Below the pieces are notes generated by a model. The model saw only the letters and a program-made list of their open reading frames with translations. It had not been told where the DNA came from and did no database searches. A program made the position numbers and the translations under genes. Positions 7,485-14,009 of a DNA stretch of 14,371 nt are shown in pieces (the stretch's first letter is position 1; the number at the start of each line of letters is the position of its first letter). The stretch is from Candidatus Levyibacteriota bacterium. GTDB lineage: Bacteria > Patescibacteriota > Microgenomatia > Levybacterales > UBA12049. The stretch spans positions 1 through 14,371 of the forward strand of contig JAHFKF010000032.1 in the NCBI GenBank assembly GCA_023245475.1, given 5' to 3'.

Positions 7485-9378
7485 GGATCTAAATCCTGAA
7501 CAACAACAAGCAGTGCTGGCAACTAATGGCCCAATCATTATCCTCGCGGGTGCAGGTAGCGGTAAGACACGTGTGCTTACCTTTAAAGTGCTGTACCTCA
7601 TGACAGAAAAGAACATTGCGCCGGAATCGATCCTCATGATCACCTTTACCAATAAAGCTGCGAGTGAGATGAAGGAACGTATGAAGAAATATGTAGAGAA
7701 TGAAGAGACACTTGCCGCTGCCAGACCGTGGATTGCAACGTTTCATTCACTCTGTGCAAAGATTCTCCGGTTTGAGGGGAAATATGTTGGGTTATCGCAC
7801 AAGTTTGTTATTTATGATTCTGCTGATCAACTTGATGCTCTTAAAGAGGCGATGAAGAAGTTGAATATCTCAACAAAAGACTTTAAACCAAATGCTGTGC
7901 ATGCAACGATTTCTGGAGCGAAAAATGAACTACTTGGCCCTGAAGAGTACAAAACATTTGCTAGGGGTTATTTCCAAGAGACAGTTGCTCAAATTTATCC
8001 TGTATATCAAAAGATACTCAAAGAAAACGATGCAGTCGACTTTGATGATTTAATACTCCAGACAATTACTCTGTTTCGAGAAAATGAACAGGTCTTACAG
8101 AAATATCAGGATCGTTTTAAATACATCCTTGTTGATGAATACCAAGACACGAACAGAGCGCAGTATATCCTAACAAAACTGCTTGCTGCGAAGTGGCACA
8201 ATATTTGCATCGTTGGTGACTTCTCGCAAAGTATCTATAGCTGGCGCGGAGCAGATTATAAAAATCTTATGAAATTCAAAGATGACTTTCCTGATGTTAA
8301 AACATTTTCTTTATCCCAGAATTATCGGTCAACGCAAAAGATTCTGGACGGCGCATCTACGGTCATCGCAAAAAACACCTCTCATCCCGTACTGCAACTG
8401 TGGACCAAAAATCCTGATGGAGAAATGATTGATATCTATGAAGCGCAAAACGAACAAGATGAAGCCGATTTTATCATCAGACGAATCGCGACAAGTAACA
8501 TCAATTCTCTCAGTGACGTTGCTATTCTTTATCGTACCAATGCACAGTCTCGCGTAATTGAAGAAGCCTTACTGCACCATGCCGTACCGTATCTGCTCAT
8601 TGGCGGTACCAGATTTTATGAACGGAAAGAAGTGAAAGATGCGCTGTGTTACCTGAGACTTATTCATAATCCTAAAGATTCTGTCTCATATAAACGAGCT
8701 GAGAAACTTGGCAAAAATCGTCTGGTGAGATTTATTGCATATCAGCAAAGTGTTATTGCTGAACAGCCTGAGCAAGAACCACCAGATGAATCAACCATGT
8801 GGCTTGATGAAGGACCTAAAAAAGAGAGTGAAGGAGCAAAACCAACTATTGAGCTCTTGGATGAAATTATGAAAATTACGGGCTATCTGGAATTGTATGA
8901 CGAAAATGTAGAAGAAGATCAAGCACGACTTGAAAACATCAAAGAGCTTAGATCCGTTGCTATTTCCTTTCCCGATCTGACAGACTTTTTGGAAAACGTG
9001 GCACTTGTTGAACAAGAATATTCTTCTGAAAAACAAAAGAGTAGTGGTGAGAAGAAAAATGCAGTAACCCTTATGACGCTTCATGCTGCCAAAGGGCTTG
9101 AGTTTCCCATGGTATTTATCATTGGCATGGAAGAAGGACTGTTTCCTCATTCCAGGTCGCTTATGGATAAGGCAGAACTCGAAGAAGAACGACGACTCTG
9201 CTATGTTGGTATGACTCGTGCCAAAGAAAAGCTCTTTTTAACATACAGCAGACGTAGATTATTCTTTGGTCAACGGACGACGAATACTGTCTCTCGTTTT
9301 GTCTTAGAACTGCCTGAGCATGTTATCAACCAAGACAAGGGATCTATCAAATTAGGCAAGAAGAACATCACCTTCTAA
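7465..9378 (+). CDS. uvrD: UvrD/PcrA/Rep-family superfamily 1A DNA helicase
   Basis: This 637-residue 3'-5' helicase carries the SF1A motifs in order: a Q-motif (LNPEQQQAV), Walker A AGAGSGKT (28-35), Ia ITFTNKAASEM, Walker B DEYQDT (224-229), III GDFSQSIYSWRGA (251-263), IV QNYRSTQKIL, V VTLMTLHAAKGLEFPMVF and VI YVGMTRAKEKLF. It is expected to act in nucleotide excision and replication-associated repair. It is shorter than PcrA/UvrD (about 720 residues): the 2B region after YLRLIHNPKDSVSYKRAEKLGKNR is abbreviated and followed by an acidic Pro/Glu-rich stretch, and the C-terminal tail stops soon after motif VI. I chose the ATG at 7465 because a promoter -10 occupies the ATG at 7447. The FemAB-like gene follows after 24 bases with its own promoter. 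Confidence 0.92.
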   Translation: MTNVLLKDLNPEQQQAVLATNGPIIILAGAGSGKTRVLTFKVLYLMTEKNIAPESILMITFTNKAASEMKERMKKYVENEETLAAARPWIATFHSLCAKILRFEGKYVGLSHKFVIYDSADQLDALKEAMKKLNISTKDFKPNAVHATISGAKNELLGPEEYKTFARGYFQETVAQIYPVYQKILKENDAVDFDDLILQTITLFRENEQVLQKYQDRFKYILVDEYQDTNRAQYILTKLLAAKWHNICIVGDFSQSIYSWRGADYKNLMKFKDDFPDVKTFSLSQNYRSTQKILDGASTVIAKNTSHPVLQLWTKNPDGEMIDIYEAQNEQDEADFIIRRIATSNINSLSDVAILYRTNAQSRVIEEALLHHAVPYLLIGGTRFYERKEVKDALCYLRLIHNPKDSVSYKRAEKLGKNRLVRFIAYQQSVIAEQPEQEPPDESTMWLDEGPKKESEGAKPTIELLDEIMKITGYLELYDENVEEDQARLENIKELRSVAISFPDLTDFLENVALVEQEYSSEKQKSSGEKKNAVTLMTLHAAKGLEFPMVFIIGMEEGLFPHSRSLMDKAELEEERRLCYVGMTRAKEKLFLTYSRRRLFFGQRTTNTVSRFVLELPEHVINQDKGSIKLGKKNITF

Positions 9379-9386
9379 CAACAATC

Positions 9387-9395
9387 TGCTACAAT
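9387..9395 (+). promoter_or_regulatory. Extended -10 promoter of the FemAB-like gene
   Basis: TGCTACAAT (TGn plus TACAAT) ends seven bases before the ATG at 9403, again predicting a leaderless mRNA. It sits in the 24-base gap after the helicase stop. No -35 is obvious. Confidence 0.5.
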
Positions 9396-9402
9396 AAAAT
9401 GC

Positions 9403-10428
9403 ATGAATATCCGAGCAATTACACCCGAAGAGAAAGAATCATTTGATGCGGTTGTCAGACACCCATTGCAGTCCTATGAATGGGGCGAATTTCGCGAAAA
9501 GACTGGAGTCAAAGTAATACGTCGCGGCATCTTTGAGCCGTCCCGTGAATCAGAACCTGACAAATTAATTGGAGGATTTCAAGTAACCATTCACAGTATC
9601 CCCAAAACGCCTTTTACCATTGGCTATCTTCCGAAAGGGGAGTACCCAACAAAAGAGCTTATGGCAGAATTAAAAAAAATTGGGAAAGAAAATAACTGCA
9701 TTTTTATCCAATTAGAACCAAATGAAACAACACTCAGTTCTCCACTCTCTGTTCTTGGTCTAAAGACGGCAGCACATCCTTTGTTTACCAAATTTACGTT
9801 TGTTTTAGATCTTACCCCAAGTGAAGACGAACTGCTCAAAAACATGCACCAAAAAGCTAGGTACAACATTAAAGTCGCACAGAAGCATGAGGTTGTTGTA
9901 CAAGAAGACAATTCTGATGAAGCTTTCAAAGAATATCTAAGGCTTACCGATGAGACAACAACCAGACAAAAATTTTATGCACATACCCAGAATTATCACA
10001 CAATCCAATGGCAAACGCTTCCACACACTATCCAGAAGAATGCACTCTCTTCACATCTACTTACCGCAACCTATCAAGGAAAAGTGCTCACTGCCTGGAT
10101 AGTCTTTGTGTTTAAAGACACACTCTATTATCCGTACGGCGCATCCAGCAATTTGCATCGTGAAGTTATGAGTTCAAATCTTATGATGTGGGAGGCAATT
10201 CGTTTTGGCAAAAAGCTAGGACTCACTAAATTTGATATGTGGGGAGCTCTTGGAACAAATCCTGACAAGAAAGATCCGTGGTACGGATTTCATAGCTTTA
10301 AAGAGAGATACGCCCCTAAGCATATAGAATTTATCGGAAGTTTTGATTTTGTGATCAAGCCGATCTTGTATCAAGGGTATAAACTTGCGGATAAACTCAG
10401 ATGGATATTTCTTAAACTAAAGAAATAA
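9403..10428 (+). CDS. FemAB/FemX-like aminoacyltransferase (peptidoglycan interpeptide bridge)
   Basis: This 341-residue protein has the twin-GNAT FemABX pattern: LQSYEWGEFREKTGVKV (22-38) in the first half, FIQLEPNE (101-108), KARYNIKVAQKHEV (151-164) before the central region, and YYPYGASSNLH ... LMMWEAIRFGKKLGLTKFDMWGA in the second GNAT-like domain, closing with DPWYGFHSFKERYAPKHIEFIGSFD. Fem proteins add amino acids from aminoacyl-tRNA to lipid II to build the peptide cross-bridge at the inner face of the membrane. The amino acid used cannot be told from sequence. It lacks transmembrane segments and a seryl-tRNA-synthetase-like coiled-coil arm is not obvious. Its stop codon abuts the stop of the convergent methyltransferase gene with no spacer. 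Confidence 0.85.
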   Translation: MNIRAITPEEKESFDAVVRHPLQSYEWGEFREKTGVKVIRRGIFEPSRESEPDKLIGGFQVTIHSIPKTPFTIGYLPKGEYPTKELMAELKKIGKENNCIFIQLEPNETTLSSPLSVLGLKTAAHPLFTKFTFVLDLTPSEDELLKNMHQKARYNIKVAQKHEVVVQEDNSDEAFKEYLRLTDETTTRQKFYAHTQNYHTIQWQTLPHTIQKNALSSHLLTATYQGKVLTAWIVFVFKDTLYYPYGASSNLHREVMSSNLMMWEAIRFGKKLGLTKFDMWGALGTNPDKKDPWYGFHSFKERYAPKHIEFIGSFDFVIKPILYQGYKLADKLRWIFLKLKK

Positions 10429-10950
10429 CTACTTCTTGGGGATTTCGTAGACGTAGACTTCATTTTTGAGATCCTGGGCAATAATCGGCAAGTCTATCTT
10501 GTAAACAAACGTCACAATTCGGGTTCCTGGCTTTAATCCCTGAAGCAATTTTGGCTTTAATCTGTTTAATGTCTTGGGAATCAAATACATAATAACAACC
10601 GTAGCATCTGACACATTGACATCAAAAAAATTCTTTCGGACAATTGAGATATCATCAGATGCACCAGCAAGTCTCACGGCAAGCTTTGCATACCAATATC
10701 GTAACGGATCAATTTCAACGCCTAGACCTCTCGCACCAAATTCTTTAGCCGCAGTAATAAGTGCCGTTCCATCACCACAGCCAAGATCATACACGACATC
10801 ATTCTTGCTCACTTTGGCAAGAGTACACTGAATACGAGCAATTCGCCTAGATGTCCGCCACCAAGGAGACCAAGGGCTATCCGGCGGCCAGATCATGGAT
10901 AACAAGAAAAACAGAATTACTAAAATGATAAGTAGTAACAGAGGGATCAT
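10429..10950 (-). CDS. Membrane-anchored class I SAM methyltransferase, FAM173-like
   Basis: This 173-residue protein has an N-terminal hydrophobic helix (about residues 2-20) followed by a tryptophan/proline-rich stretch (WPPDSPWSPWW) and a compact Rossmann domain. Motif I VVYDLGCGDG is at 52-61, the acidic end of beta2 is VEID (78-81), and a NFFDV segment follows, then VVIMYLIPKTLNRLKPKL. That DLGCGDG ... NFF ... MYL pattern resembles eukaryotic FAM173 proteins (ANTKMT/ATPSCKMT) and their bacterial relatives, which are lysine methyltransferases of membrane proteins. A protein-lysine substrate here is only a suggestion. A promoter-like TGCTATACT lies upstream. Downstream it ends flush against the FemAB-like gene. 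Confidence 0.75.
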   Translation of the reverse strand: MIPLLLLIILVILFFLLSMIWPPDSPWSPWWRTSRRIARIQCTLAKVSKNDVVYDLGCGDGTALITAAKEFGARGLGVEIDPLRYWYAKLAVRLAGASDDISIVRKNFFDVNVSDATVVIMYLIPKTLNRLKPKLLQGLKPGTRIVTFVYKIDLPIIAQDLKNEVYVYEIPKK

Positions 10951-10972
10951 AATAAGACACTCATTGCACTTT

Positions 10973-10981
10973 AGTATAGCA
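10973..10981 (-). promoter_or_regulatory. Extended -10 promoter of the membrane-anchored methyltransferase gene
   Basis: On the minus strand TGCTATACT (TGn plus TATACT) lies just after the RNase H stop codon. It ends 22 bases before the ATG at 10950, predicting a leader of about 15 bases, the longest among the promoters seen here. No clear Shine-Dalgarno is present in that leader. Confidence 0.45.
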
Positions 10982-10985
10982 AATC

Positions 10986-11657
10986 TCAGCTTTCTTTTCT
11001 TGCCAAATCATTTGCTAACTTATCAACACGATCATTATTGATGTCTCCTGAGTGTCCAAGCACTTTTTCAAAGTTCACATCAAGCTTGAGATTGGTTATA
11101 ACCTCAGCAATCTTTACAAAAATCTCTTGATTTGCTTTAACCAAGTGCGGAGCTTTCTTCACCCCAAAAATCGTTATCTGGCTATCTGTATAGAGCTTGA
11201 TCCTGCGATATCTTTTCTCTGTCGCCCACACAAGTGCATGATAGACAGCAAGTGCTTCTGCAACATTATTGGTTTGTTTGCCATCGATCACCCCTGCACG
11301 TTCTGTCTTTCCTGAGACAAAGGCCCACGCAGCCCGGGCTCTTGGAGTACCATTATGGACACATGCACCATCTGTCCAGATCTCTACGTCATATATTTCA
11401 TTGTCATTCCCGCGCAGGCGGGAATCCATCTCTGGATTCCGGATCAAGTCCGGAATGACATTATTTTTAGAAGGATTTGGAGCCGCAAAAAGGGGAGCGT
11501 TGGTCACTTTAAACTTTTCATCATGATATAGCTTTTTGCAGTGAGGACAAAAATAATAATGGGTATAATAATATGGCTTGGTTACTTGCGACGCAGTTTT
11601 CTTCGTTGGCTTGACCACAAGCTCTGTACTACAGTTTTTACAAATAGGCTCTTTCAT
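10986..11657 (-). CDS. rnhA: Zinc-ribbon / type I ribonuclease H fusion protein carrying an in-frame palindromic repeat
   Basis: From the ATG at 11657 this is 223 residues. Residues 1-52 hold a zinc ribbon with paired cysteines (CKNC at 6-9 and CPHC at 37-40). Residues about 66-85 are encoded by a palindromic repeat. Residues 90-223 form an RNase HI domain with every catalytic residue: D96 (WTDGAC), E134 (NNVAEAL), D158 (YTDSQ), H202 (GHSGD) and D212 (RVDKLA). It should cleave RNA in RNA-DNA hybrids; the zinc ribbon may add nucleic-acid or protein binding. A longer frame starts at 11675, but the TATAAT box lies between the two ATGs, so 11657 is preferred. The repeat adds residues to the linker and does not disturb either domain, so the protein is probably functional. 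Confidence 0.85.
   Translation of the reverse strand: MKEPICKNCSTELVVKPTKKTASQVTKPYYYTHYYFCPHCKKLYHDEKFKVTNAPLFAAPNPSKNNVIPDLIRNPEMDSRLRGNDNEIYDVEIWTDGACVHNGTPRARAAWAFVSGKTERAGVIDGKQTNNVAEALAVYHALVWATEKRYRRIKLYTDSQITIFGVKKAPHLVKANQEIFVKIAEVITNLKLDVNFEKVLGHSGDINNDRVDKLANDLARKES
11403..11459. repeat. 57-bp double-hairpin palindromic repeat (dRS3/RPE-like) inserted in frame in the RNase H gene
   Basis: The element starts GTCATTCC and ends GGAATGAC, an 8-bp terminal inverted repeat. Inside are two perfect hairpins: ATTCCCGC-GCAG-GCGGGAAT (11406-11425) and ATTCCGGA-TCAAG-TCCGGAAT (11436-11456). ATT lies directly on both sides (11400-11402 and 11460-11462), consistent with a 3-bp target duplication. 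Element plus one ATT is 60 bp, so the frame is kept. On the minus strand it encodes a peptide beginning VIPDLIRNP and ending SRLRGND. This sequence resembles widely scattered ATTCCC...GGGAAT palindromes such as Neisseria dRS3, and behaves like Rickettsia palindromic elements found inside genes. I see only this copy in the window. Confidence 0.85.
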
Positions 11658-11663
11658 TGTCTT

Positions 11664-11669
11664 ATTATA
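11664..11669 (-). promoter_or_regulatory. -10 box of the RNase H gene promoter
   Basis: A perfect TATAAT on the minus strand ends six bases before the ATG at 11657, the spacing expected when transcription begins on the A of the start codon. The -35 region is weak. It falls in the 35-base gap after the clpB stop codon. Confidence 0.55.
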
Positions 11670-11692
11670 TACCATAGAGGTTGAGGTGAGGA

Positions 11693-13822
11693 TTAGAGCA
11701 GAATCTTCCCGTCTTTTACCGTTGGAGCAATGGTGTCTCCAGGCTTAATCGTCCCTTCAATAATCCGCATGGCGATTTCATCAACAAGCTTATCTTCGAT
11801 AGCACGCTTGAGGGGTCTAGCACCAAAGATAGGATCATAGCCAACCTCCGCAAAATAGAGAGCAAGATCATCCGTAATCTTGAGCTCAATATTATTCTCA
11901 CGCATTCGCGTTTGGACTTCTTCGAGATTTTGTTCCGCAATTTTTACGAGATCCTTGGGGGAGAGGGGATTATAGACAATCGTGCCGTCCAAGCGATTAA
12001 GAAACTCTGGTTTGAAATGTTTGTGCAGAAGCAACATTACTTCTTTCTTGGCATCCTTTGGTGACTCTTGGATAATTTCACTACCAAGATTGCTGGTCAT
12101 GATAATAATAGTATTTCGAAAGTCGACGGTGACCCCTTTACTATCGGTTAGTCTGCCTTCATCCAACAATTGTAAGAACACATTGAATACCTGAGGATGT
12201 GCCTTCTCGATTTCATCAAAGAGCACCACAGAATAGGGACGACGGCGAACGCTTTCGGTCAATTGCCCACCTTCTTCATACCCAACATAGCCTGGGGGCG
12301 CTCCAATAAGTCGTGCTACAGCATGTTGTTCCATATATTCACTCATGTCGATTCTGATCATTGCATGCTCGTCATTAAAGAGAAGCCGGGCAAGTGCTTT
12401 TGCTGTTTCGGTTTTACCAACACCTGTTGGCCCAAGAAAAAGAAACGAGCCAATTGGTTTATCTTTGGCACCAAGTCTAGATCTACTTCGCCTAACAGCA
12501 CGTGCGACTGTCGTGACGGCTTCGTCTTGCCCAACAACATGCTTCTTGAGATCATCTTCAAGAGAGAGGAGCCGCTCAGATTCTGTTGACAGCATACGGT
12601 TTACAGGAATGCCTGTCCAACGAGCAACAACTTTGGCAATATCATCTTCATCAACTTCAACACGGAGAACTCGCTCTTCAGCAGGAATTTTATCCCATGC
12701 ATCATGCAACTCTGAAAGTTTCTTCTGAAGTTCAGGAATCTTGCCATACTTAATTTCAGCAGCTTTTTGCAAATCAACATTTCGTTCTGCTTGTTCGAGT
12801 TCAATTCTCAGAGCATCAAGCTTTGCTCGTAGATCTTGAATCTTTTGGATTGTCTCTTTTTGCTTCTGCCAACGATCTTCCAGTGTAGATGCTTCCTTTT
12901 TAAGCTTTTCTAACTCTTGCTCCTGCGTTGCACGACGAGCTTTTGCAAGGTCAGTTTTCTCTTTTTTGAGTGCTTGTAGTTCAATTTCAATTTGTGTCAT
13001 CTTCCGCTTAAGTTGATCAAGTTCGGCAGGCATACTTTCAGTTTCGATCTTAATAGCAGCAGCAGCCTCGTCGATCAAATCAATTGCCTTATCGGGCAAA
13101 AATCGTTGAGCGATATACTGTGCCGAAAGTCTTGCTGCGGCAATAAGCGCATTATCGGTAATACGAATACCATGATGTACTTCATATTTCTGCTTAATGC
13201 CACGAAGGATAGAGATTGCATCCTCAACAGTAGGCTCGGAAACCATAACAGGCTGGAAACGGCGGGCGAGTGCAGGGTCTTTTTCAATGTACTTTCGATA
13301 CTCACCAATGGTTGTCGCACCAATTAAACGGAGAAGTCCGCGGGCTAGGGGAGGCTTAAGCATATTTGCGGCATCAGTGGAACCTTCGGCAGCACCACCG
13401 CCAACAATGGTGTGCATTTCATCAATAAACATGACGTATTTGCCATTAGAATCTTCAACTGCTTTAAGAACAGCTTTGAGACGTTCCTCAAATTCCCCTC
13501 TGAATTTGGCTCCAGCCAAAAGCTGTGAAAAGTCAAGGATAATCACTTCTTTTTCCCGCAAGGGAGTAGGCACAGATTTGTCAACAATTTTTTGTGCAAG
13601 CCCTTCAACAATTGCAGTTTTACCAACACCGGGGTCTCCAATGAGGATAGGATTATTCTTGGTTCGACGAGACAAGATCTCCATAACCCGACGAATCTCT
13701 ACCTCTCTTCCAATAACTGGATCAATCTGATTCATTCGAGCAGACTCGGTGAGGTTTATAGTAAACTTTTTAAGCGCCTCTTCAGGAGTCACTGGCTTTA
13801 ACAAGTCTTGTACGTTGTCCAT
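11693..13822 (-). CDS. clpB: ClpB-type AAA+ disaggregase lacking the N-terminal domain
   Basis: From the ATG at 13822 this is 709 residues, against about 860 for full-length ClpB. It begins directly at NBD1 (INLTESARMNQIDPVIGRE) with no Clp N-domain. NBD1 has Walker A GDPGVGKT (62-69), Walker B FIDEMH (132-137) and LARRF (185-189). A coiled-coil middle domain of about 120 residues (roughly 266-385) identifies ClpB instead of ClpA/ClpC. NBD2 has Walker A GPTGVGKT (464-471) and the sensor-2 motif GARPLKRAIE near the end. No IGF/IGL ClpP-docking loop follows MTSNLG, so it should refold aggregates with DnaK and not feed a protease. A TTG at 13861 would extend it by 13 residues, but those bases are the promoter. 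Promoter and CIRCE-like operator suggest heat-shock control. Confidence 0.93.
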   Translation of the reverse strand: MDNVQDLLKPVTPEEALKKFTINLTESARMNQIDPVIGREVEIRRVMEILSRRTKNNPILIGDPGVGKTAIVEGLAQKIVDKSVPTPLREKEVIILDFSQLLAGAKFRGEFEERLKAVLKAVEDSNGKYVMFIDEMHTIVGGGAAEGSTDAANMLKPPLARGLLRLIGATTIGEYRKYIEKDPALARRFQPVMVSEPTVEDAISILRGIKQKYEVHHGIRITDNALIAAARLSAQYIAQRFLPDKAIDLIDEAAAAIKIETESMPAELDQLKRKMTQIEIELQALKKEKTDLAKARRATQEQELEKLKKEASTLEDRWQKQKETIQKIQDLRAKLDALRIELEQAERNVDLQKAAEIKYGKIPELQKKLSELHDAWDKIPAEERVLRVEVDEDDIAKVVARWTGIPVNRMLSTESERLLSLEDDLKKHVVGQDEAVTTVARAVRRSRSRLGAKDKPIGSFLFLGPTGVGKTETAKALARLLFNDEHAMIRIDMSEYMEQHAVARLIGAPPGYVGYEEGGQLTESVRRRPYSVVLFDEIEKAHPQVFNVFLQLLDEGRLTDSKGVTVDFRNTIIIMTSNLGSEIIQESPKDAKKEVMLLLHKHFKPEFLNRLDGTIVYNPLSPKDLVKIAEQNLEEVQTRMRENNIELKITDDLALYFAEVGYDPIFGARPLKRAIEDKLVDEIAMRIIEGTIKPGDTIAPTVKDGKILL

Positions 13823-13831
13823 AACATGGAT

Positions 13832-13861
13832 AGTATAAGTCTTAGCAGTCTTCTCTGTCAA
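13832..13861 (-). promoter_or_regulatory. clpB promoter (near-consensus sigma70)
   Basis: On the minus strand a perfect -35 TTGACA (13861-13856), an 18-bp spacer and TATACT (13837-13832) end nine bases before the ATG at 13822. It is the strongest promoter in the window and implies a leader of only two or three bases. It overlaps the CIRCE-like operator. Confidence 0.75.
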
Positions 13862-13868
13862 GCGCTAA
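13842..13868. promoter_or_regulatory. CIRCE-like operator (predicted HrcA site) over the clpB promoter
   Basis: TTAGCAGTC, nine bases, then AAGCGCTAA matches the CIRCE consensus TTAGCACTC-N9-GAGTGCTAA at 15 of 18 positions, with the exact 9-bp spacer. It covers the whole -35 and part of the spacer of the clpB promoter, where a bound HrcA dimer would block RNA polymerase. HrcA normally represses chaperone genes and is released on heat shock. No hrcA gene is in the window. Confidence 0.65.
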
Positions 13869-14009
13869 TCTAACTACAGGTCTTTTCGTATTTTTTACAC
13901 TCTCCTCTCCCCGCTCTAATCACTATTTGTGAGCTTGAGATGTGCATTTTTTCGCAGAACAAATGCTATTTATTAGCTGGTAATCAATAAAAGATCCGAG
14001 CATCAATGA
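13869..14009. other. Intergenic spacer between the CAP-domain gene and the clpB promoter
   Basis: This AT-rich stretch carries no gene that I can support. On the minus strand there is a weak 4-bp hairpin (GCTA-ATAAA-TAGC) after the CAP gene stop and a purine-rich run before the clpB promoter. Neither is a convincing terminator or site. Confidence 0.4.

Noticed and set aside
11406..11456. The two hairpins as a transcription terminator
   Set aside because: They lie inside an intact coding sequence and have no following U-tract; the terminal inverted repeats and flanking ATT point to an inserted repeat.
11234..11526. Small plus-strand frames across the RNase H gene containing the repeat
   Set aside because: They read the complement of a clear gene; the peptide from the palindrome is a well-known source of false small ORFs.
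11658..11675. RNase H start at the ATG at 11675
   Set aside because: A perfect TATAAT lies between this ATG and the next one at 11657, so the first ATG would not be transcribed.
13197..13730. Long open frame antisense to clpB (177 codons), plus others across 11982-12728
   Set aside because: They are opposite-strand shadows of a strongly conserved AAA+ gene, with low-complexity serine/arginine-rich translations and no promoter or ribosome binding site.
13822..13861. N-terminal extension of ClpB from a TTG at 13861
   Set aside because: These bases contain TTGACA-18-TATACT and a CIRCE-like operator; the ATG at 13822 fits the promoter and the NBD1 boundary.
13960..13985. Weak GCTA-ATAAA-TAGC hairpin after the CAP gene as terminator
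   Set aside because: A 4-bp AT-containing stem without a proper U-run is too weak to call.
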